Below, one piece after another: positions 47,991-61,603 of a stretch of DNA of 64,000 nt. A program made the position numbers and the translations under genes. The first letter of the stretch is position 1; the number at the start of each line of letters is the position of its first letter. The notes under the pieces were generated by a model that worked only from the letters and a program-made list of their open reading frames with translations, ran no database searches and was not told the DNA's origin. Source of the stretch: Plecoglossus altivelis (Eukaryota; Chordata; Actinopteri; Osmeriformes; Plecoglossidae); the NCBI GenBank assembly GCA_036571765.1, contig BROE01000023.1, positions 1,070,950 through 1,134,949 on the forward strand. Reading direction: 5' to 3'.

Positions 47991-48563
47991 TGGAAGTAGA
48001 GAGAAGGACCACAAAAGAAAACTGAACAACGATGACAGCTAATGACTGAGCCATAACAGTAGTCGCTCCAGTCTCTCAACTTCAGGTGGTCATCAGTTAC
48101 TCATCCGACGATGCTAATGAGAACCCGGTAAACAACATCGACGACGATGACACCACGCAAACAATCCCAGCTGTTCACCTTGAATGCTGGCCCGGCAGAG
48201 GAAAGAACAACGACTGGCTAAGGGGACACTCTAATTAGAGAGTGAGTTTAAAAATAAGAAATAATTAGCCAGGGATCCGCCACACTATCCTCCTCCTCAT
48301 CCCCCCACCCCCACCCCCGTCTTCTCCTCCTCCACCAACCCCTCCAACCATTTCCCTTAATAAGCACCAGACACGTACGCGCACACTCACAGGACGCCGG
48401 TCACGCACACGCGCACACTGTTTCCTCTGTGGAAAAAAAATCTAATCAGTTTGTCTCTTCCCGTGGGGACCCCGTGTTTTGTAAATAGCACTCCTTAATG
48501 AAGAACTTTGTGATGTCTTATGCAAAACAGAGAGGGTGGACAGGGAAGAGAACGGAATGAAGA

Positions 48564-48674
48564 TGAGAGAGAGGGAGACAGAGAGAGAGAGGGGGAGACA
48601 GAGAGAGAGAGAGGGGGACATAGAGAGAGGGGGAGACAGAGAGAGAGGGAGACAGAGGGCGACAGAAAGAGAGG

Positions 48675-48743
<69 letters not shown>

Positions 48744-48745
48744 CA
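48564..48745 (+). repeat. GA-rich minisatellite grading into (GA)n
   Basis: Repeated units of roughly GAGAGAGAGGGGGAGACA, with variants, pass into a pure GA run at about 48678-48736. The reverse strand therefore reads as long Ser/Leu-rich frames that are not genes. Confidence 0.92.
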
Positions 48746-51700
48746 GGGAGAGAAAGGGAACAGGGGAAGACAAAAGACAGAGAAAGTAAAGGAGGGAGCG
48801 AGACAGACGTAGAGAGTGACGTAGGGGGAAGAAAGCGAGAGACCTACCTCTTTGTGTGCGTGTGTGTGCGGTGAGCGTGAAAGTGTGTGCCTCTGAGCTT
48901 CAAGAGAAGAACCAGAGGCTGTGAGAGTAGCATGCAGGCATGATGAAAGCATGCAGGCCCCAAGCAGTCCAACACTGGATTGCAGGAGAGACCAAGGATC
49001 AATAGAACCAGTGCAGAGCCAGAACTGGGACAGGCTAATCACTCAGAGTAGGGGAGAAGTGGGGGGGAAGGAAGGGGGGGGGGCAGGATGAAGGGGGAGA
49101 TGAGCCGTGGGGGAAACCGCAGTTTGACTGAAGGACAAACACCAAAAAAGACGATATTGCAGATTTACCTGAACTGCTCTGAACAGATTTTTAGTACAAA
49201 ACAAAAAACAAACAACTACAAAAACCCAAACACGATATTACAAATCGAGGGTCATGTATGATTGAACTCATCTCCCAATGATTATCATCCTGCACATCCG
49301 TGCGGAGTGCTGGGAATCAGGTGTCTTCTGTTCGGCTGCACCGCCAGGATGCATGCGCACGCATGCACGCACACATTCACCACAACAACAAGGTGTTCTC
49401 ACCCCAATTACTGGCAGAGTGTTTGGATCTAGCTGTCAACAGCGTGAGAGCTGGATAAGCCTGGCCAGATGCTTCCATGCTGACTAGCGTGGACAGGAGG
49501 ATGCAGGGTAGAGAACTGAGTTATTGTTGAGAGGGTGTTCAAGTAAACACAATTACACAGTAAATATGATGGAAATGAATGAATGGAGAGAGAGAGAGAG
49601 AGGGAGTGAGAGAGTAAATACATTGCTATTGAAATCATATCAGAGATAGCGAGAATGTGTCTGTGTGTGTAGGTGTGGGAGTGCGCGAAATGAGTTTCTG
49701 TGAAGTTAGCCTCAGGATTATGCCACTGTTGGTCAATGTAGCTGTGCCTTTCTGCTATTGTGACAGTGGTCTCTTACGGACAAACACAAACACACACACA
49801 AAAGCACATATACAACCACTTAAAGACACCTACATAGGTACCCACACACACACAAAACATTTGCAAACACTCACAAAACACCCACTTTCACTCGGACGTC
49901 TGTCAGGCATTGCTCGTGTGATACATGTTCCGGAACGTCAATATGATTCATTATCTGAGGACAATGTGCAGTGGAAGCTTTCCTTGAAGCAGAAATCTCA
50001 GCTCCTTGCAGCTTGACAGACTTTCACAGCAGGACATAAGTCAATCACCCTTGTTTTCGATCGTGATTGATTGACAGACTCTTTGGCACGCGCATTTCAT
50101 CGCTGGGACGTTCTTCTTCTTCCTCTCATGCAGGCTCCCCCTCGTGTAGTGTCTTACCTCTGCCTCGTGCAACCTGAATGTGCTGCGGGCACGTGTGTGC
50201 ACCTGAGGACCCCGAAAGAGAGAAAAAGCTACGCAAAATCCGTCGCTGTCGCACATTCCGCCTCCGCCCTACACAGCTCCAGCATGCTCTCACGCTTGTT
50301 ACATTGCAACATCCTTTATGGGCAGAAACGACACAGGTACACAAAACCTCACCACAAACAAACGCTAGAAATGGATGTCAAGCTGGGCCAACCAGTCAAC
50401 TAACTCTTGTCTCCCAGGCGAAAAGGCTGGGGGAAGGACCTCCACAGCTGTTTAGACTGGGTGTCCGTCGTCAGACACAGGGCAGGCCTGGATGACAACA
50501 CCTCACTGAGTCCCATCCCTTTCCCACCCCCCACTACTCCAGCCCCTTGAAAAAACCCATATGTCTCACATCGAGGCATATAAAGTTACACAGGCAAGGA
50601 CATGGTGAGAACTAGACAGAGAGATAGAGATAGAGAGAGGGGGGGAGAGAGTGGAAGAGAAAGCGAGGGAGAAGGAGAGGGAGCGAGCCAGCGTTTCTAT
50701 GGAATGGCGCAAGTCTTTAATGGGTAGCGAGAGATGCCTCGACACCCGACCAGCTGACAATGACTCGGATCGACTGGGCTGTAGCAGCGGGAGGAGCAGG
50801 GAGGAGAGAGCCCCCCTGGAGTGCATGAGTCACTCAGAGTGGGGAAAGCGGGGGACGGGAGGGTCATAGGTGTCAGTGACATCCAGTAGACAAGGCAACA
50901 GGGAGAGAAAATAATGAGAGAGAGAGTCGTGCGAATCCTGCATCCTGCGTGTCTCAGAGAAGCTTTTCCTGTGGACAGCCCCTGGCCACGTGAGCTATCC
51001 ATGGCATGGTCACCCCTGATTCCCAGCACCCCAGCAGATAACAATAGGATCATGTTCACGTGACGAGACGCGATCATCCTGTTTATCACCGTCAACATTT
51101 TTTGCAAGTCATACCCCATGTGGGAGGGCTGCGTGTGTATGTAGTTACATTCAGGTACCGAAGAGCGCCTTGTAACTGATTCAGTAAACCTTTATTTATT
51201 AATTTACTTTTCCAACATCATACTGTCTTACTCATCTCCACGCTTTAAGGATCAAAGCCACATATTGAACCAGCTTTAGGATAATAAAGTTGATCGTTTA
51301 ATTAAAGCTAGACCCAAACTTGAATGCCGGGAAGTGAATCTGCGTCTCCTCCCCAAATGCTAGAATGCTATGAGAGAACAGTTGTATGGTCTCCAATCAC
51401 AAGAGCGAATGTGTGAATGTCGTGTGCGTGTTATGTGTGAAGTCACTCGTCTGTTTTCTTGCTTTCCTCCCATGGTTAAATAACTTTGCAAATCAAATGT
51501 TGTTGGTAATATTGTGCTATAATTCAGCAAGAATTTCAGTTTACTTGTGATTTGGGGACTCCGCACCCACCCGTCCTCAGTTACCCGATGACCCCCCCCC
51601 CCATATCACACCTGTCACCAGTTTATCGCAGAGACAGATTAGACCGCCAGGTGCCTGCCAGTGTTGGTCGTTCTGGAGAGAAAGACTGGCAGCGGGTTTC

Positions 51701-52054
51701 ACCCGTTTTAAGCCCCACTACTGTATGACCTGGCAAGAAATGGTACCGCCACCCAGGATACACCACCCACTTCACATTCTATGACGACCCCTCTGTCTTT
51801 CACCTGAGTCCATCGCTCTCTCTCTCTTGCCCTCTGTTCGAGGGGGAAACAGAATGCGACCCCCCCCCCTTTTCTCTCCTCCCTTTGAACTCCATTGCCA
51901 TGTCTCTCTGTATTCGTCCCCTGGCTTCTACTCTCCATCGCCACCTCTCTTTCCTCCCTCCCCTCGCCTGCTATCGTTCCCTCCGTCTGTCCTCCCATCC
52001 TCCGTCTCTCCCTTCCCCTCGTCAGTTTCATCCATCTCCTGCCTGCCTTAATCC

Positions 52055-52175
52055 AGTCCATCCATCCATCCATCTATCCAGCCTTCCTCTGCCTATCTCT
52101 CCCTCCCTCCCCCCTCTCCCTTACACTCAACCATGTATTCCTTTTTCTTTCTCTCTCCCATCCATCCATCCATCC
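52055..52175. repeat. Two (CCAT)n clusters in a pyrimidine-rich block
   Basis: CCAT/ATCC tetranucleotide runs occur near 52057-52080 and 52157-52176, inside CT-rich sequence from about 51790 to 52200. Confidence 0.85.
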
Positions 52176-54168
52176 CTCACCTTCATCTCTCCATCCTAGA
52201 AGGTGTGAAAATTGGTATTCTGTGACCAGCTCTATTCCTGTCCTGGTAATTGAACCTACACGTTATTACTCATTAAGCCCATTACACAGAGAAGGTTCCA
52301 GCGCTAAGATCACCTTTAATCCCATCTACCGTGTGCGTATGTTTGCCCACAGGGTTGTACAAACCCACCATTGCTGTGACCACAGCACAGACGTGCACAA
52401 ACACACAAACACACTCATCCCCTCAAGATGCATTAAGGCATTTTATGAAGTGGGTGTGTGCTGGCGTCTTCTCTGTTCTCTATACGGCTAAAGCGAAATC
52501 GCTTCTCGGAGGTTAGCTTTTAGGTAGCATCGGTGGGGTCGAAATAAGCACTGATTTCGCAATGGCAGCTCTATGGAAATGACATTGTTCAACTTGAACA
52601 TGATTATCTGTCGTGTCAAATGTCATCGACTTTATTTAAGGCAATCGGCGGTGCTATGTGTTGGTGCAGAGCAGGTGGGGCGACACCGCCATGTCTGTCC
52701 ATGTCCAGATGAGCTCGTCAACATGCAGCGGTGGCAGCTGCCTGCCTGGCAGTCGGTGCTCACCGGCCCAGATGTGACGCTAATCACTATGGCAAGCGTA
52801 GCGTTGCATCACACCCTGTGGTGACATATTCCCGTGTGTGTGTGTGTGAGGGGTGTCAGAGTGTACAGTATATCCGTATATGAACCTGCTGCACTAAGGC
52901 AAGAAAGCAACGAATACCTCATCTCTTCCCCGGCCCTGGAAGCCCGTGACTCGCACGTACGTTTGGGTGTTTGAGTGTAATCTATGGGAGGTGAAGCGGG
53001 GCGAGGAGCTAACATTAGGAGTCTGTCCTGTGAGGGGCCTTCAGACTCACACCCAGCTGAGGGCCTGGCAGTAGCCAGGAGCCCCCCCACTGGCCACTAC
53101 ACCCAGATAAGGCTCACTGATCTGGGGCCTTGTTCACACAGCGGGAAGGGTTAGCGGAGGGGTGCGTGTGTGTGGGTGTGGGTGTGTGTGTGGAGGGTTG
53201 CTTCCAGATTGTGCCACCATCGTTGCCGGGCTTGCATCCTCCCAGCTTGCATCCTCCCAAGTGGATTAGGAGGAATGTGTGTGTGTGTCGATGGGGTCAA
53301 CGTCTTTTGTTTTGTTTATGTATTCGTGTCCCTGGTTCTCTCGGTCGGAGTTATCTAATATGCTGTCCGCTCTTGGGTTGGGCCCAACCTGCCGTACATA
53401 ACCACAGATGTTGATTAGCTAGTCGATTGGTTTTGATCGAGTGAATCTGGGAAGGCATTACCAATGCTCAATAAGTCTGCCAGGCACTCAAGGGAAGGGG
53501 GGGGGATGCGCCAGTCCGCCAGAGCGGCATTAGAGATTGCTGCAGATCCATCAACAAAATGGCCGCCGCCCGACTATTGCCTTTTTCTAATTATTGGGAC
53601 TGTCAGTTATGATAACTGTCCCTAATCTGTCATGGATGTATGGATTTCACCAAGAGGAGAGGAGGGGAAATAGAGTGGGAGAAAGTGAGAGTCGGAGGGG
53701 GAGAGAGAGGGAAACAGGGAGAGAGAAGGGAGAGGTGGAGAGAGGGGATAATGTGAGAAAATTGAAATTGGAGTGCTTCCAGTCCAAAACTTCCATCCGT
53801 CAAAATGGCTGAACACTTCCTGTCTGCTACTATTTGTCAACAGTTCTTCTAACGATCGAAGTGTGGATTCAGGCACATCTCATTTCCGTACATGTACCTA
53901 AACACGTATGCCCCACTCATGCCACAAAGTCATCTACATTGTCTTCATGTGTGCATGTTGGGATGCTGAAACACAGGCCTTGTCACGTTGAAGGAGGTTT
54001 ATACGAGGAGGGAATGGCTGGGGGAAACTAATTTTCGCCGGCATATTAATCAAACAGACATGTGGGCTTAGCTAATTGCTCTGGGAAAGGATCCAACTCA
54101 GAGATTTTTTCCTGTCCTCGATCCGGTTCTTTGTATGCAAGGAGGGATGAGGAGGGAGGGGTGCGGTT

Positions 54169-54204
54169 CCAGGGGCCTGGCTGTCTCAGGGACCAGGCCC
54201 CTGG
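54169..54204. repeat. Perfect 12-bp GC-rich inverted repeat, 12-nt loop
   Basis: CCAGGGGCCTGG (54169-54180) and CCAGGCCCCTGG (54193-54204) are exact reverse complements around a 12-nt loop. Confidence 0.9.
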
Positions 54205-56552
54205 TCCATGCACTCCGCGTTTGTTAACATGTGTGCTCTATTCACCTGTGTCACACTGCCTTGCTGGTGACTGGCTGCTGAACTAACTGACAATCCCTCA
54301 CCCAATTTCTATATTTTCCAGATTTTAATTGATAAAAAAAATCTGGACGGGGATGATTTTTAGCTTCTTTATGCATTTCAGCCTGCAATCTTGCTACCTT
54401 CACTTCCTAATACGATAGTCCCCAAACTGTCAGTCTCCTTCCATTGTGATGTCCGTAAACTTAGTTGGAACTAAGGGCAGCTTTGTTTGAATGTCTTCCA
54501 GTTTTTCTCGCCTCCCGTTGACAGCTAAATCCCTGTCATGTTTCCTCCTTGTCGCATCAACCAAGGAGTTGCCCGAAAGTCTGCTCCGCAAGAACTAGAA
54601 TCTGACTCAGCACGCAGGAGGATGAATAGAGAGTGAGTGTGCGGAGGGAGAGAGAATGGGAGAGCGAGTGAGCAAAAGACCGGAAGACAGAAAGACAAAT
54701 AGATGAAAGACTGAAAGAGAGGGAGACAGTTGAACAATGTCATCCTGTAGAATGTAAAGATTCTCATTAAGCAGGTTTGGCTGCTCTAGGTGTGCTCACA
54801 CCTTTTGCTGAAGGAAACAGTTCCTTAACTAGCTATCACATATACTATATATTATACATACGACCCCCCCCCCAGTCCCTCCCTAAACACCATCTCACTA
54901 TTTCTTTCTGCCTCCATCCATCTTGCCCCAAAATAACTGTTTTACCTCACCACTAATTGTCACTCCATTCTTTCAAACGATACAGGGACTGTTCAACTCT
55001 TTAAGCAGCACACGCGCCGGCTTTGGAAATGAGGGTTGCTGCCAATGAAGCAAGATGAATGATTCAGGGTTGTCACAAATGATTGTTGTCTCAGACATAA
55101 CTGGAAGAATAGCAAACCTCTCTCTTTCTCATTCTCTCTCTGTCCCTATGCCTCTGCCCTCCGGCTATCGTAAATGAATGATGAACGCAGGCATTCTACT
55201 TCCTGGCCCTCACTAAATATGCCGTCAAGATGGCGTGACACCAATCCTTCAATGACATAACTTTCTAGAGATTCGGCGCGGTGGAGCTGCTGAAATTACC
55301 CTCCGTTGATCATGCAAGAGCGTGTTTGATTTGCGCCTTTCGTTTGGAGGATGCGTAAACACAAACAGGTACGCGCCGGCATATTTCCTTGTCAAGGCCG
55401 TTTGTGAAGAGTTGAACCTAACGCTGCTCGACTGCTCCCCCTGCAGAACCCAGGAACTGGATCCTGTAAGTTAGGGCCTTTTTGTTTACTCCCCACCCAA
55501 ACAACTTCACAACACACAATATCTTCATGCATCAGAAGTGAGTCGTTTGAAAAGAAAGAAAAGAAAACTGCGTCAGATTTGCTGACTGAGAACCTCCCTG
55601 CACCTGAATGTGAAGGCAGAGGCTGGGGGTTGGTGTGTATGGGGGGGGGGGGCGGAATTCTGGGTTATTTGGTTGCCAGACTCGTTTGTGTTTTTTCCCC
55701 GTGCATATTCCCCAGTTCCAGCTCCACACGGGAGGAGGGAGTTTGAACAGCAGCTCGGCTGGTAATGAGTCAAAGGGAAAAAGGGGCTGGGGGATGCGTT
55801 TTCTGTCTTTGCTCTCTCTCCTCTCTCTCTTTCCATCTCTCTCCTCTCCCTCTCTCTCTCTTCCTCTTCTCTTCCTCTCTCTCTCTCTCCCTCTCTCTCT
55901 TCCTCTCCTCTTCCTCCCTCCCCACTCGCCTGTGACGCTGAAGAGCGTTGGGCCCAGCAGATGGAGAGGAGGCTTCCGTTGATGGGTGTCCTGCCTCTCA
56001 GAAGCCATGGGTGGCGAGAAACAATACAGTATTCAGATGGGGGCTGAGTTCATCCGTACAACAGACTGTACAAAGCACCCAGGTGAGCGTGCGTGCATGC
56101 GTTTTGAGAGAGGTAGGGATGCTTGTTTGGTTACTGTAATGAATCTGGTAGCCAAGTTAGCCTGCTAAAGGGCACAGGGGTCAGGGTGGGAGGGGTGTAG
56201 GGTACTGCTGCAGTCAGGTAGTGTGTGTGTGTGTTGTTTGCAGTGCTTAGTGCGTGTGTGGGTGTGTGCGTGGCGTTCTTCCAGGGCCTGGAGATCCCCT
56301 AGGATAGCTCTGCCTCTGCCGCATAAACATATCCACCCAGCCCATGTCCCTCCCTGCCTCCCCCTCCCCCCACCACATCTCTCCAACCCTCCACTAACAA
56401 TGTCCTCCAATGCTCATCTTTATTCCAACTCCCCACCCTCCTCTCTCCTCGTCTACCTCCCTTCCGGAATTGTCTTTTCATTTTCACCGTACCTTCCCCC
56501 CCCTTTATGTTTGTCTTCCTGTAGTCAACTAGCATGTTGCATTATGTAACTC

Positions 56553-56577
56553 GTGTGTGTGTGTGTGTGTGTGTGTA
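56553..56577. repeat. (GT)n microsatellite
   Basis: A pure GT run of about 25 bases. Confidence 0.93.
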
Positions 56578-57533
56578 TGCGGTTGACAATAGAGAGCTGG
56601 AAAGAAGAAAAGAGAAAAGGAGAAAAGAGAGATTAGAGGGAGGGAGAACAGTACATACAGTGCAAGGGCCCATATGCTGACGTAATGTCACATCTTCTTG
56701 TGGAAGGGTTTGATTGTGTGGTTTGTCTACCTGAACACTGACAGTTCATCGAGTTCGGTAACTCACTCGCCCTTGCTTACATACAGGCCTCCTGTCTCTT
56801 CCACTCTCTCTCACACACTTCCTCAACACTCCAGAAGATAGCCCTCAAATCCAGTCTAAAGTGGTCTTTACAGGAGGGATGTGGCATAGCAATGGCTGTC
56901 ATTACAGAATACTATTTCCACCTTATCTGCCCCGGCTGATAGCACATAAAAGATTTGGAGAGCGGAGTGGTGGGGCCTCCTGGGCTGGTTCGCAGGGCCG
57001 GCGAGGGGGAGAGGAGGAGGTGTGGGGGGGTGTCCTGCTCCACATATCACTGACAAAGGGAGTCTTATTGGAAGGGAGAGGAGGAAGATTAGGGAGAACT
57101 CTGTTCGGTGGACTGTAACCTCAATCGCTCATATCGGCGAACCCCTTACGATTAAGGGTGAGAGCGATGCAACAGGGCCCAGAGAAATATGGAGAGAGAG
57201 AAGTGAGAGAGACAGGGGGGCAGATGGAAAGAGAGAGAGAAAGAGAGAGAAGGAGGAACATGGGAGTTTTGAAAGAGAGGGTGAGTGAACGAGAAAGAAT
57301 GACGGAGAGGGCGGCAGAGAGGACGAGGAGAACTAGGAAGTCAGAATATTGGACTATTTCTCTTCTTTCCCATGCAGTCTTGGCACCTCTTGCCCTCCAT
57401 CCTCCTTCTCTCCTCCTCGGAAATTAAAGGAATCATTACCTGCCAAAAATGGGTGGGAACGCACACACACTGGCATACACCCAGAAGAAATACCCTAAGA
57501 GCCTAGCACGGAAACATGTCACCTCAATAATCC

Positions 57534-57567
57534 TCCAAACCAAGTAGTTTCTCTTGCTTGGTTTGGA
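57534..57567. repeat. Perfect 11-bp inverted repeat
   Basis: TCCAAACCAAG (57534-57544) pairs with CTTGGTTTGGA (57557-57567) across a 12-nt loop. Pairing can extend to ATAATCC/GGATTAT if a three-base bulge is allowed. Confidence 0.85.
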
Positions 57568-57996
57568 TTATCGTTTCTTCTCCTGACTATCCCTCAAATA
57601 AATCCCTTAACTATATCACCACATTCAACATGACAGGCATTCTGTTCAATGCAGCTCCCATTTTCTTGAGAGAGAGATCGCAGACAAGGACAACTTTCTC
57701 TCCATGACTACCCAGTCCCCATTTAAGAGCCTTGCTTTCTATACTGGCAAAATTTCAATTGGCAGACCCACATCTATTCTTGATGGCTTTCATTTTCTCT
57801 AACAACGCAGGGCCATGCCGATACTGAATAATGTAGAGTGTTTCGCTCCGTTTGTCAACAACGGCGGGTCGTGTTGAGTGTGCAACTGTTTGTTCGTCGA
57901 CAATGCTTGCAGGCAGATTGCTGTGAAGAGGGTGGAATGTTTTTTAGACCACCGGTACCCATGTAGGTGAACTGCATACACGCCTGGCTGGAGACA

Positions 57997-58000
<4 letters not shown>

Positions 58001-58044
<44 letters not shown>
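58001..58044. repeat. (CT)n microsatellite
   Basis: A pure CT run, followed by a second short CT run and a short ACAC tract to about 58073. Confidence 0.95.
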
Positions 58045-58047
<3 letters not shown>

Positions 58048-59337
58048 AACTCTCTCTCTCTTACACACACACACTCTACCTTTATGCGTTCCCTCTGTGC
58101 TGTCTTCGCTTTGAATCCCTCGATCGTTGTTTCTGCCTTAATTCCTTCCCCAGTCTTCGCTCGCTCCCTCTCTCCTCTCTCTTTCTCTTAGATAGACCTG
58201 TCTCTGTGTGCTTGACTGGGCTTGGATGGCAAACAAACTCCATTGTTGCCCAATGGGACACTGCCTTGCACTGACACACACACACGGCACAAAAGAGGAA
58301 ACCCGTGAAGTTTTCCTTGTGGAAAAAAAACATTCCATGAGAGATGCTGAGTGCTTTCAGACTTTTGGAATGGAACAAGTTCAATGCGAGGTTGCAAGTC
58401 AATATCTGTGACTTATGCCAAGTAAAGTAGCTCGACTTAGTGTGAATGAACGGGTATCGACCTCGTTGAAAAATTCTGGTGTGCGTTTCAGTCGAGCAAC
58501 TTGTGTATGCGGGCGTGTGCGAGAGGTAGATGTTAAGTTTATGGTCGTGAGGATCGATAGTGGATGGATGCTCTGAGCAGGAGTGGAAAGCAGGGAACGC
58601 AGAGACATAGTTGCGTGGAAAGGGCAAAGATAAATAATAGAACAGAATAGTTCAGCCCTGAGCAGGAACAAACAGCAGACTCATATCCAAGTCCACAGCT
58701 AAACTCTGACTGTCACCACCATTAGCAGGTCACGTTTTAGTCAGACACAGAAACACTAAGACCGAATTGTGTTGCACTGTACATTTGCTGTAAAGGGCAG
58801 GTACATCATATTGTTAATTTCAAGTCTGTTCAATATGTACTCCAACAGAGTTTTTGTAAGAAATACTTGCATTCAAATTGACCACAGAAGAAAAAATGGA
58901 CCTTATGTAGATGTTCACCAGTAAATCGCTTAATAGGTAAAGCTCAATTGAAGTCAAGAAAGACTGAAGTCGAACATGAAGGTGAGCCATTATTAAATTG
59001 GGTTGAGGCTTAGTAAAACTGCAGTCAAGCTCTCTTCCTGGACCTGTGGTCCTGCAGCTAAAAAGATGGATGTACAAACATCTGTCTGTTTCTTAATTAG
59101 CTGGCGGTTGTGCTGCAGCAAGTGTAAAGATTCTAGGCATGTTGGGGAAAAAAGGGGGGGGGGGGAGAAATACCATAGCATGAGTGAGAGAAAGAGAGAA
59201 GGGAGGGAGATAGATACACAGCTGGAGGGGATTACATGGTTGGTTTCTGCAGTGGTGACATTTGAGGAGGGACATGCTGAAAATCTTCCGGGCTCCTCTC
59301 AAAGGACAGGAGACAGCCTGGTAATCCATAATCTGCA

Positions 59338-59409
59338 CCCCCCCCCCCCCACACACACACACACACACACACACCCCCCCCCCCACACACACACACACAC
59401 ACACACACA
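59338..59409. repeat. Duplicated compound C(n)(CA)n tract
   Basis: The order is poly-C (about 13), CA repeat to 59373, poly-C again (about 12), then CA repeat to 59409. It is effectively two tandem copies of one compound unit of about 35 bases. Confidence 0.95.
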
Positions 59410-61603
59410 TCTCTCCGCCCCTCTTTGGGGCTTTCTTTTTTTTCAAGGTTCCCTCCTTGCATCAGACTGCAACAGGGATTTAGAGACGTTGTGTAGATTT
59501 CTGAGCATCTGGAAAGCATTTCCACCTCTATAGGGAGGCATCAGAGACGAGTTGAAGTGGGGGAATAACAACTCCTACACAGAGAGAATGAGACTATATG
59601 GTGTCCAATTTAATCCTGATTCAATTCATTTGGGGGTATAAATGCTCGGTGGTACAGCGCCAACCATGGTAGAAATATATAAACATACAGTCAGCCCACA
59701 TGGAGCATGCTAAATTAAGACTTCCTGAAAATGAAATGGAGAAAATCGAACTAGTGAAGTGCAATAAAGGTGAATTTATTTTTGTCTTAGTCTTCATGGA
59801 CAGGAATGGCTGAACCCAGGGATAAACTAGTGCAGAATAAGTCACAACTCTGGTTAAGAGTGTTTGGAAGGAGGATTGGGTGAATAGCGAAAGGGAACGG
59901 ACGCTGTGTTCCACGCCTCCCAGGTGATTAGACCCAGCCCAGATCCAGTTGGACAGTCAAGCTCCCCAAAACACTAATGGACTATTGATCCAGGGAGCCA
60001 ATCCATTTACTCTACCCTCCAACCTAACAAGGGGAATTCAGAAAGTGTTGCTGCTACAAGACTGATAACTGGGTACATTGCTTCCTAAGATAGCTGGTTA
60101 GTCTGTTGCAAGACCGCCTCTCCTTTTTTTAACTGTTGGGGTTCAGCGTTATGAGTCTTCTACATCCTCTTTCACATGGTTTTCTTTTTGGGACTTGGCT
60201 GGTAAAATGGAATCCTGAAGACAAAATGGCCGCCATGTAGCTCTCATCCCACCAATGCATCGTAGTCCTGGCTCTACTATTCTTCTGGAAATTTCCACTG
60301 ATGATGAGACTATAAATACATGCAAGCCCTGGGCCACTCATACAGCTGCATTAGGATTGACATTAAAGAGGTCTAATTCCTCTAAAGTGACCTAAACCTG
60401 CACCAACGTCCCGTAACATTCCCTGGAGAGGGGAGACAGAGCCCAATGAGGCCCACCTAGAGAGGGATGCCGTTGGGCACCAGGATGGAGCGCACACCCT
60501 TAGATACCGTCAATCCTCCGACTAGGAGGCAGAGAGGGTGAGGGTCATTAGTACTCTCCCTCACTCACCACCCACCACACACACACACCGGCTCTGCTCC
60601 TTCCTCCTGAACACCGAGAAGAGGAGGAGAATGGCATTGATGAACCCTGTCTGGCCTCACACCATTCTCGTTAGCACCCCCCTTCAACCCCGTTCCCCCT
60701 CCTCAAGATGAACATTCATCGATAAGCTGCCTTTCACAAACCCTCCCCACACGCACACACAAACTCTCCCCTTCTCTCCCTGATGAGAGTCCACCCTACC
60801 TCGGACAAAATGAAAGTTAGCCATTATTTTCCAAAGTGAGATTCGTTTCAACGGGAGGTTTGGGGTGCTGGGTGGTTGGGTTTGGGATGGGGGGGAGTGT
60901 AAATATAAGTCTCGTAGAAGAAGTGTCCTTGCAGAGTGTGTGTGTGTGTGTGTGTATGTATGCTGGGGCTCTTGTACTGACTTGTACAGTGAGAGAGACA
61001 AAGGTAGATAGAGAGAGAGTGAGCAAGAGTGACAGACGCAAGTGAAAAGGGGAGAGAAGGATAGAGGAAGGAAAAGAGAGGGTGACAGAGAAAGACAGAG
61101 AAAGGCAATAGAGGAGAAGAGAGAGAGAGAGAGATGGGAGTGGGAGGGGAAGAGAGATGGTGTACGATCGAGGATAACTGCTACTGCTTCTCCCTGACAG
61201 TCCTATCTGAGTCACCGTCTACCTTTATCTGACGCTCGCATCTCCCTGCGCTCGCCGCACCACTCCGGCATGCACGGTGTCACGCGATTGGCTCGGAGGA
61301 ACTGTCATATCTCCCCTGCTGTCAGACGCTCGTTGGATTAGGGTTTTTTTTCTTCGCCCGTTCATAATTAAAATGTCGCAGGCACAAACCCCCTCTCTAT
61401 AACCCCACGCTGTTAACAGGGAACATCACGGCTGAGAGCAATGCTTCAAAAGAGTTATAGAGCTGGGAAGAGAGTGAAGGGAGAGAGACAGAGGGAGAGG
61501 GGGGAAGGACAATGCGTAAATGAGGGGGCAAATTGTGCACTAAATTTTTCAGTGTCTGTTTCTGGACACCACACACATCAATCCCCTGTGTATCTTCATG
61601 CCC

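Noticed and set aside
48518..49042. 174-residue minus-strand open frame rich in SLSLSL
   Set aside because: Direct translation of the GA repeat on the opposite strand.
51895..52491. 198-residue open frame on the plus strand
   Set aside because: Ser/Leu/Pro-rich translation of a CT-rich, CCAT-repeat block; compositional artefact.
53230..53260. Tandem duplication of GCTTGCATCCTCCCA
   Set aside because: It is a real two-copy repeat, but too short and common in type to merit interest.
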